Shown: in pieces, positions 6,451 to 11,578 of the stretch
How positions within the stretch are numbered: the stretch's first letter is position 1
Layout: every line of letters starts with the position of its first letter
Assembly: GCA_047616325.1 (NCBI GenBank)
Contig: JBLHGN010000103.1
Span: forward strand, 1-11,578
Direction: 5' to 3'
Length of the DNA: 11,578 nucleotides
Source: JBLHGN01 sp047616325
GTDB taxonomy: Bacteria; Pseudomonadota; Gammaproteobacteria; Pseudomonadales; Cellvibrionaceae
The notes under the pieces: generated by a model
The model's input: only the letters and a program-made list of their open reading frames with translations
What the model was told of the DNA's origin: nothing
Database searches by the model: none
Program-made: the position numbers and the translations under genes

Positions 6451-9400
6451 TTACAGTGACTCCGGCGCACTGAACGCGCCCAATAGATCGTTACTGAAGG
6501 GGTTATTAATACTTTTTGTTTTCCCTTCATATACAATCTGATGGATTTTACTGTCTCCGGAACGCGATGCCGTAAACGTGATTTGATAAATATTAGAACT
6601 ACTTGTACGGCGCACGTTAGATGCATCCATCAGGCGGAACCACGCCCACGGACCCGAGTAGATTTGCTCGTGAGTAGTGTCGTTTAGATCTTCGATAATA
6701 ACTCGAATGCGCTTACCTTCGTCTGCACCAGACCACGTCACCGGTTTCCAAAACTTGGGCCCGTGCTTATACGTAATACGAGTATCGCCGACATCGAGTG
6801 TAAACTGGGCGTCTTCCTCGTTCATATTTAATGGTTTTAGCTCAAGATTGATAGTGGGAGAATCGGGATTTGTACGAAAAAACACATCCTTAATCGCGAG
6901 CGCTTTTCGCACCTGACCTACAGAAGCATTAGAAAAACCGATGCTGTAATTATCCACCACTCTATTGTTCCAGCCATTACGGGTATCGATAAAGGGTTTC
7001 ATATACGCTTCAAAAAAAGCATCTACTGTACCTGCCGGTTTAAAAAACTCGCTAAAATCGAACAGAGCTAGTTCATCACTAGAATGCCGGTTTAACGGAT
7101 AGCGCCCCGCCAAGGCGCGAGAGTAAGGCGCGTAAACCTGGTTACGCCACTCAGTATTCACATACTCGTGAGCGGCTCCCATTATCGTTCGCCAAGTCTC
7201 GTCGGCCAAACTCGACAGCCATCGCCCTAAAGGCTCTGGCGCTGTTTTGGCGTAAGTTCGCAGCGTTACAATTGGATTTGTCGAGCCACTTCGATAGCGA
7301 TCTACAGCAATTTCATAGGCTTTTTGACCTGGATCGGGTGCCATAGTGACATCGGCTACGAAGGTCTGCATTTGTTGTATACGCTGAAGCCAAGTTTCGA
7401 TGGGGGCCGCGCCGCGCGAACCCTCGCGCATGAGCACATGTAACTCGTTAAAGCGTTTGTCCACTTTAGTGGACTCTCTATTGTCGGCGGCAAAACTGGC
7501 CATTTTTGCAAGTTGCCTCGCACGCATACCGCGAGCATTATCTTCCACCACGCCAATACCTTCAATGGCCGGAGTAAGTTCGGTGTTGCCAACCCCCACT
7601 TCAAGCACCGAACGTAAGGGTGAGTATACCGGGTCGGTGATGCTCATCAAAACATCATTGGCTTGACGCAGACTTCTAAACTGAACAATTTCCAGTGAGC
7701 GATAAAGATCGCTCCAGGTTTTGGCATAGTCGGTCAGGTATTGATCCTGCACCTGCTTACTCATTTCATCTAGGTCATCTGTAATAAAGTCAACGTTCTC
7801 ACTATCATCGTCGGTGAGCAGCCAACTTTCACTAGTAACATCGTTGAGCACCGGAGACGAGGTTGAGAAATCTGCATTATTGTAACCACCTAAGGTGTAA
7901 AGAATAGGTATTTTGAGTGCTTCGCGAGTTTTTTCATCTAGATTAAAGACGGTTCTAGCCAGCTCGCCAAATTCATTTAACACATTAACTTCTTGCATAT
8001 ACACAGGGTTCGTTTTCACCCTCGCGTATATGCGACTGGCGACGGGAACCTGCAGCAATAATTCGCGCGTTTGCTTAACTATGCTTGGTTTAAGTTCGAT
8101 GGGTTCAAAACCTAAATCCAGAAGCGTACCAAGATGCATATTAAGTTCTTGTCGACGCGTTGCTTCGCCCGGATATTTCTCGTCCCACACCGTTTTAAAC
8201 CATTCGGCTAAGGCTAACCGGTCCAACTTATCTTGCTTGTTTAGTATGACATATAGGCGAAAATTATCGTATAGATCGCCACCTGAATGACCACGCGCCA
8301 AGGTAGTTTCTAGCTCATCTATAATTTTTGGCAAGAACATCTTTTTAAGATACAGCTCGTAAGCTTTATTGGCTTCGGTATCCACCCTGCTGTCGTATAA
8401 GCCTATACCCGATAGCCAAGGATGCTCCTCTTGATCGTACACCACACTTGCCGAAGCCAGAGCATTAAGCGAAGGCAGTACCGCACGAATATCTTTATTC
8501 CAAGGACTAATGCGTGAGTATTGTGCGGTAAACTCATTAGTTAAGGCACCTACCTCCGTCATATACATTTTATGGCGTGTCATACTACCTGTCCACACCA
8601 GAACAATAGATACAGTAACAATAGTTAGACCCAATATTACGGCTCGCTGGCCCCATCGCATAAAGGCTTCGTAGCGAGTATTTGACCCAACCAATTCCGA
8701 CTCTGGAAATATCACATCGCGAAATAAGCGGCCGAGAAAAAAACTTTTACCCTGTTGATTAGAGGCTTGAATACTCTCGCGGGAAAAGCCAAAGTTGGCC
8801 GAAATAGACGACATCATGCGATCGATGGGCGTGCCGTCTTGAGTACCACTAGAAAAATACACACCGCGCAAATAGGGTTGGTATTGATATCTGTTTTGCA
8901 CAAAGGTTTGTCGAACAAAAGACTCAGCTATGCTTTTTAGGTTTTCCATTTGCTGAGGAAAGCCGTAGATACTTGCTCGACGCTGAACATTGCGCTCTTG
9001 ATGTACCCGCCACAACACCCGATCGCAAAGACGATTTAACAGCGCACCAAAATGCTGACTAAAATATTCGAAATCTGGACTTTGTGAAGGCTTGGGAGCA
9101 TTGGGAAGCGACACGCCCCACACCTGGTCGCGGTCGTCTTTATTTAGATCTTCAAAAAACTCTCGGAAACCTGAAACCAAATCGGCTTTAGTAAACATGA
9201 GATAAACTGGGAAGCGTATTTGCAGTTTGTCCATCAACTCGTCGAGTCGAGTTCGAATGACTTTAGCATGCTGAACACGCTCATCTTCAGTTTGGGCTAG
9301 CAGGTCGGATAGGCTTATTGCGACGATGGCTCCATTTATGGGGCGTCGCCGTCTATTGCGCTTTAACAAATTTAAAAAACCTTCCCAGGCTGAGCTGTCT

Positions 9401-10008
9401 ATTACTCGATGACTATCCTGCGTGGTGTATCGCCCCGCGGTATCTATTAGCACCGCAGAATTGGTAAACCACCAGTCGCAATTCCGCGTACCCCCTACTC
9501 CTTGTAAGGCACCCTTACCAAACTGTTCCGCGAGCGGAAATTCCAAACCGGAATTTACCAAGGCCGTAGTTTTTCCCGAACCGGGAGGCCCAACAATTAT
9601 GTACCAAGGTAATTCGTAGAGTGCCTTTTTTCTACCGGCGCCACTGAATTTAAGCCTTTCAAGTGTTGCAAGCGCATGTTGAAAGCGCTTATCAAGCTGC
9701 TGTATTTCTTCGGATGCCTGTCCACTTTCTGCACTTTTTTGCAGTTCTTTTTGATTTACACCAAGATCTTCCACTAGCTCTTTATTGTTTCTTTTGCTCT
9801 TTATTTGAACGCGTAGATTATTCAGCCCCCACAATATAAGCACTATCATAATGCAAAGTAAACGCGCCACCTCGCTGGCGAGGGGTGCTTTATTTTGTTC
9901 GCCGAACTTAATGGCCGGACCAGCAAACCAAATAAGCAGAGACACCAATATCAACCCTACTATCGAGATCACTATAGGGTGTATAAAAAATCTTAATATT
10001 TTTTTCAT
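6451..10008 (-). CDS. tssM: TssM (IcmF family), T6SS inner-membrane complex ATPase-fold protein
   Basis: TssM spans the inner membrane, reaches through the periplasm to the TssJ lipoprotein and forms the T6SS trans-envelope channel with TssL. At 1185 residues it has the usual family length. Membrane segments lie near residues 11-29, 47-64 and 456-474. The cytoplasmic loop carries a NTPase fold: Walker A GPPGSGKT (140-147), Walker B-like AVLIDTAGR (185-193) and MFTKADL (271-277, the guanine-specificity-like position). The conserved IcmF signature RGVYFSSGTQDG is at 381-392. After the third membrane segment comes about 710 residues of periplasmic IcmF-related and C-terminal VasK-type sequence, with no frameshift seen. 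The Walker motifs look intact. The Shine-Dalgarno is weak. Its TAA touches the ATG of tagF with no spacer, so the two are probably translationally coupled. Confidence 0.96.
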   Translation of the reverse strand: MKKILRFFIHPIVISIVGLILVSLLIWFAGPAIKFGEQNKAPLASEVARLLCIMIVLILWGLNNLRVQIKSKRNNKELVEDLGVNQKELQKSAESGQASEEIQQLDKRFQHALATLERLKFSGAGRKKALYELPWYIIVGPPGSGKTTALVNSGLEFPLAEQFGKGALQGVGGTRNCDWWFTNSAVLIDTAGRYTTQDSHRVIDSSAWEGFLNLLKRNRRRRPINGAIVAISLSDLLAQTEDERVQHAKVIRTRLDELMDKLQIRFPVYLMFTKADLVSGFREFFEDLNKDDRDQVWGVSLPNAPKPSQSPDFEYFSQHFGALLNRLCDRVLWRVHQERNVQRRASIYGFPQQMENLKSIAESFVRQTFVQNRYQYQPYLRGVYFSSGTQDGTPIDRMMSSISANFGFSRESIQASNQQGKSFFLGRLFRDVIFPESELVGSNTRYEAFMRWGQRAVILGLTIVTVSIVLVWTGSMTRHKMYMTEVGALTNEFTAQYSRISPWNKDIRAVLPSLNALASASVVYDQEEHPWLSGIGLYDSRVDTEANKAYELYLKKMFLPKIIDELETTLARGHSGGDLYDNFRLYVILNKQDKLDRLALAEWFKTVWDEKYPGEATRRQELNMHLGTLLDLGFEPIELKPSIVKQTRELLLQVPVASRIYARVKTNPVYMQEVNVLNEFGELARTVFNLDEKTREALKIPILYTLGGYNNADFSTSSPVLNDVTSESWLLTDDDSENVDFITDDLDEMSKQVQDQYLTDYAKTWSDLYRSLEIVQFRSLRQANDVLMSITDPVYSPLRSVLEVGVGNTELTPAIEGIGVVEDNARGMRARQLAKMASFAADNRESTKVDKRFNELHVLMREGSRGAAPIETWLQRIQQMQTFVADVTMAPDPGQKAYEIAVDRYRSGSTNPIVTLRTYAKTAPEPLGRWLSSLADETWRTIMGAAHEYVNTEWRNQVYAPYSRALAGRYPLNRHSSDELALFDFSEFFKPAGTVDAFFEAYMKPFIDTRNGWNNRVVDNYSIGFSNASVGQVRKALAIKDVFFRTNPDSPTINLELKPLNMNEEDAQFTLDVGDTRITYKHGPKFWKPVTWSGADEGKRIRVIIEDLNDTTHEQIYSGPWAWFRLMDASNVRRTSSSNIYQITFTASRSGDSKIHQIVYEGKTKSINNPFSNDLLGAFSAPESL

Positions 10009-10112
10009 TTTGAAATCGTATTCCGTGAATTATTTCGCAACTAATGGTCAATATTTTTTGTTTTAGTTTTGTACATCAACAAACATCTATGCCTAGTTTG
10101 GTAATCTGCGAT

Positions 10113-11045
10113 TTATTTAACGTTTTTATTTTCCAAAGGCTGTTCGTCAATAGCTGCCGTGGAAATGGTTTCAAGTTGCTCATACACCGGGGTTGCTGTT
10201 TCGTATAACCAATAGCGAAAACCTGAAAAACCAAAAAACAGTAATGCCACCACCAGAGTTACGATTACCCACATTGGAATATAGTGTGCGAGCGTATTTT
10301 TTGACTGACCAAGCCCCTGCCATCGATCGGAAAGATTCCGCTCGTATTCCCCACGATAATTACGAATAATTGAAAACAAGTCGTCTCTTATGGTTTCTAT
10401 TGCGTCGCGGCCACGGGACATCAATCGATATTTCCCCTCAAACCCTAAACTCAACAAAATATAGATAAGCTCGAGAACGTTAATATTCTCTGCTGGCGAT
10501 TGACGCACTCTATCGAGAATCAAAAAGAATTTTTCACCGCCCGATGTTTCATTGTGAAAAACACTCAGTAATGTACGCTGTGCCCAAGCACTGTCGCTCC
10601 CCCACGGGGTATTAAGCACGGCTTCGTCTAGTGCCGAGCACAGCAGGTAGCGGGTGGATAAAGCAATTTCCGGGGCTACGCCCATCTCGCGTACACGAGT
10701 TTCGAAGATTCGTATTTCGCTTGTTAAGCGCTGATGGAGCCCGCCAACATTTGGGTGACTCATGGATTTTCGCGTTTTCTCGAACACGGCTATTAACGGT
10801 GAAGCGGCATCCACCAAGGGGTTGAGGCCGGATGCAATGCGAAAGTATGACGCCTGTGAATCCATTGCTGGCGCCTGGCGCTGAGCATTCCTAGGCACCA
10901 CGCCCGCTAGTGGGGCAGGCTGCTGCAGAGTATTGCCGGAGTCTCCAAAATTTCGCCCACCAGGCATTGGACGCATAAGCGTATGATCCGGGCTGCCGCT
11001 TATGGCCGGCTTAAAAACCGTTCTGTCTGAATCGTCCGAGGACAT
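10113..11045 (-). CDS. tssL: TssL (DotU/IcmH family), T6SS inner-membrane protein, short form
   Basis: TssL is an inner-membrane subunit of the T6SS membrane complex that binds TssM and receives the baseplate. The 310 residues comprise a disordered N-terminal region (1 to about 65), a DotU-type cytoplasmic domain (about 70 to 250) and one C-terminal membrane segment (about 257 to 275). Family signatures are NPLVDAASPL (75-84), YLLCSALDEAVLNTPWG (133-149) and LGFEGKYR (200-207). Only about 35 residues follow the membrane segment, so there is no OmpA/peptidoglycan-binding domain. The ATG at 11043-11045 has a good Shine-Dalgarno (AGGA). The N-terminal tail contains DRTVFKP (Thr9), DHTLMRP (Thr22) and GNTLQQP (Thr39), which look like phosphothreonine sites. 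In Agrobacterium tumefaciens TssL is phosphorylated on an N-terminal Thr by PpkA and then bound by Fha. Confidence 0.95.
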   Translation of the reverse strand: MSSDDSDRTVFKPAISGSPDHTLMRPMPGGRNFGDSGNTLQQPAPLAGVVPRNAQRQAPAMDSQASYFRIASGLNPLVDAASPLIAVFEKTRKSMSHPNVGGLHQRLTSEIRIFETRVREMGVAPEIALSTRYLLCSALDEAVLNTPWGSDSAWAQRTLLSVFHNETSGGEKFFLILDRVRQSPAENINVLELIYILLSLGFEGKYRLMSRGRDAIETIRDDLFSIIRNYRGEYERNLSDRWQGLGQSKNTLAHYIPMWVIVTLVVALLFFGFSGFRYWLYETATPVYEQLETISTAAIDEQPLENKNVK

Positions 11046-11052
11046 AATAATT

Positions 11053-11057
11053 TCCTA
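11053..11057 (-). promoter_or_regulatory. Shine-Dalgarno of tssL
   Basis: The minus strand reads TAGGA here, 7 bases before the tssL ATG. It supports the ATG at 11043-11045 as the start. Confidence 0.65.
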
Positions 11058-11161
11058 CTGATGTGATCCTGATATTTTTTATTGTGTAGATTAGCGCAGC
11101 GTCATTCATTAATGGGGCTTTTTCTGGCGAAGGCTAAGCGTTTTTACAAAAATTTTGGATT

Positions 11162-11578
11162 TTATACGCGCACAGCCCAAAACTCTAATTCTAAACCAGG
11201 AAAGTCACCGCCTATATGTACGGCAAAACCACCGGATGTTTGCAGTTCCTTCCAAAACGTACTGTTGCGCTCCAGTTCAAAATACGTGTAACCCGAACGA
11301 AAGGGAATTTGACGCGGCGCAACCGGTAAGGGCTTAATTTGAATGCCAGGCATAGCGGCATTTACTAATTGGCGAATACGCTCTACAGGTCCAATTTTTA
11401 TCTGCGCGGGAAGACGAGTTCGCACTACTTCGTCGGCGACGTCAGCACGTACTGCCAAAATATACATTGACGTGGCGAGCATGCTTCTGTCTGTGATATC
11501 GGAAACGCGGATTCCGTATTTCTTCTCTACCAATGGAAGCGCGACAGCGGTTTGCTCGTACACCATAGACAAACTCTC
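11162..11578 (-). CDS. tssK: TssK, T6SS baseplate protein (C-terminal part, cut by window edge)
   Basis: This is the last 138 residues plus stop of TssK (ImpJ/VasE family), the trimeric baseplate subunit that links the cytoplasmic baseplate to the TssL/TssM membrane complex. The frame is open to the right edge, so the gene continues outside the window (full TssK proteins are usually about 440 to 450 residues). An apparent TTG at 11570-11572 is an internal Leu codon, not a start. Recognisable C-terminal family features are the stretch IQIKPLPVAPRQIPFRSGYT, then TYFELER and the ending FPGLELEFWAVRV. The C-terminal domain is known in the family to contact the membrane complex. It ends with TAA, 116 bases before tssL. 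Confidence 0.93.
   Translation of the reverse strand, partial: ESLSMVYEQTAVALPLVEKKYGIRVSDITDRSMLATSMYILAVRADVADEVVRTRLPAQIKIGPVERIRQLVNAAMPGIQIKPLPVAPRQIPFRSGYTYFELERNSTFWKELQTSGGFAVHIGGDFPGLELEFWAVRV

Noticed and set aside
7913..8290. 125-codon plus-strand ORF inside tssM
   Set aside because: It is antisense to a full-length, well-conserved TssM and has no family features; it is a codon-bias shadow.
10009..10112. AT-rich gap between tssL and tssM as a promoter
   Set aside because: Candidate -35 hexamers (TTGTTG, TTGATG, TTGACC) have no good -10 at the right distance, and no sigma-54 GG/GC pattern is seen. An ordinary operon gap is simpler.
11046..11161. Terminator between tssK and tssL
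   Set aside because: There are T-runs and short palindromes (for example CATTAATG) but no GC-rich stem followed by a T tract in the direction of transcription.
11570..11572. TTG as start of a 136-residue protein
   Set aside because: The frame stays open to the window edge and the protein matches only the C-terminal part of TssK, so this codon is an internal Leu.

Overview
The window is part of a type VI secretion system (T6SS) cluster from a Gram-negative proteobacterium. The protein style suggests a gammaproteobacterium, possibly a marine Cellvibrionales-like one, but that placement is inference. Every credible gene lies on the minus strand, so the locus reads from right to left. Gaps are short (0 to 116 bases, several only 0 to 31), which suggests one long operon. 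No gene-free stretch exceeds 120 bases. I saw no tRNA, rRNA, CRISPR array or insertion sequence.

Right part (11578 to about 5725), core apparatus: the C-terminal end of TssK (baseplate), then TssL (DotU/IcmH, short form without an OmpA domain), full-length TssM (IcmF, with Walker A/B motifs) and TagF (ImpM). TssL and TssM form the inner-membrane part of the trans-envelope complex, and TssK connects the baseplate to it.

Middle part (5645 to 1952), threonine phosphorylation control: a PP2C phosphatase (PppA) and a 972-residue transmembrane Ser/Thr kinase (PpkA). The kinase carries a C-terminal formylglycine-generating-enzyme-like (FGE/SUMF1) domain predicted to be periplasmic. In Pseudomonas aeruginosa, PpkA, PppA and TagF set T6SS activity through the FHA protein Fha1, and the FGE-fold protein TagR acts upstream of PpkA. 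Here the kinase and an FGE-like sensor appear fused. The kinase's N-terminal tail carries repeated D-K-T-x-hydrophobic motifs, and a similar motif sits at the extreme N-terminus of TssL. These are candidate phosphothreonine/FHA docking sites. No FHA gene lies in the window.

Left part (1920 to 1): an unrecognised 108-residue acidic protein, then an ExbB/TolQ/MotA-family proton channel and two tandem ExbD/TolR-family proteins. The second is cut by the window edge and is easily missed because its start overlaps the stop of the first. The first ExbD has Asn where the family's ion-relay Asp sits in the membrane helix, and the second keeps the Asp. One ExbB with two unlike ExbDs suggests a dedicated ion-driven motor beside the T6SS. 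A functional link to secretion is only inferred from proximity.
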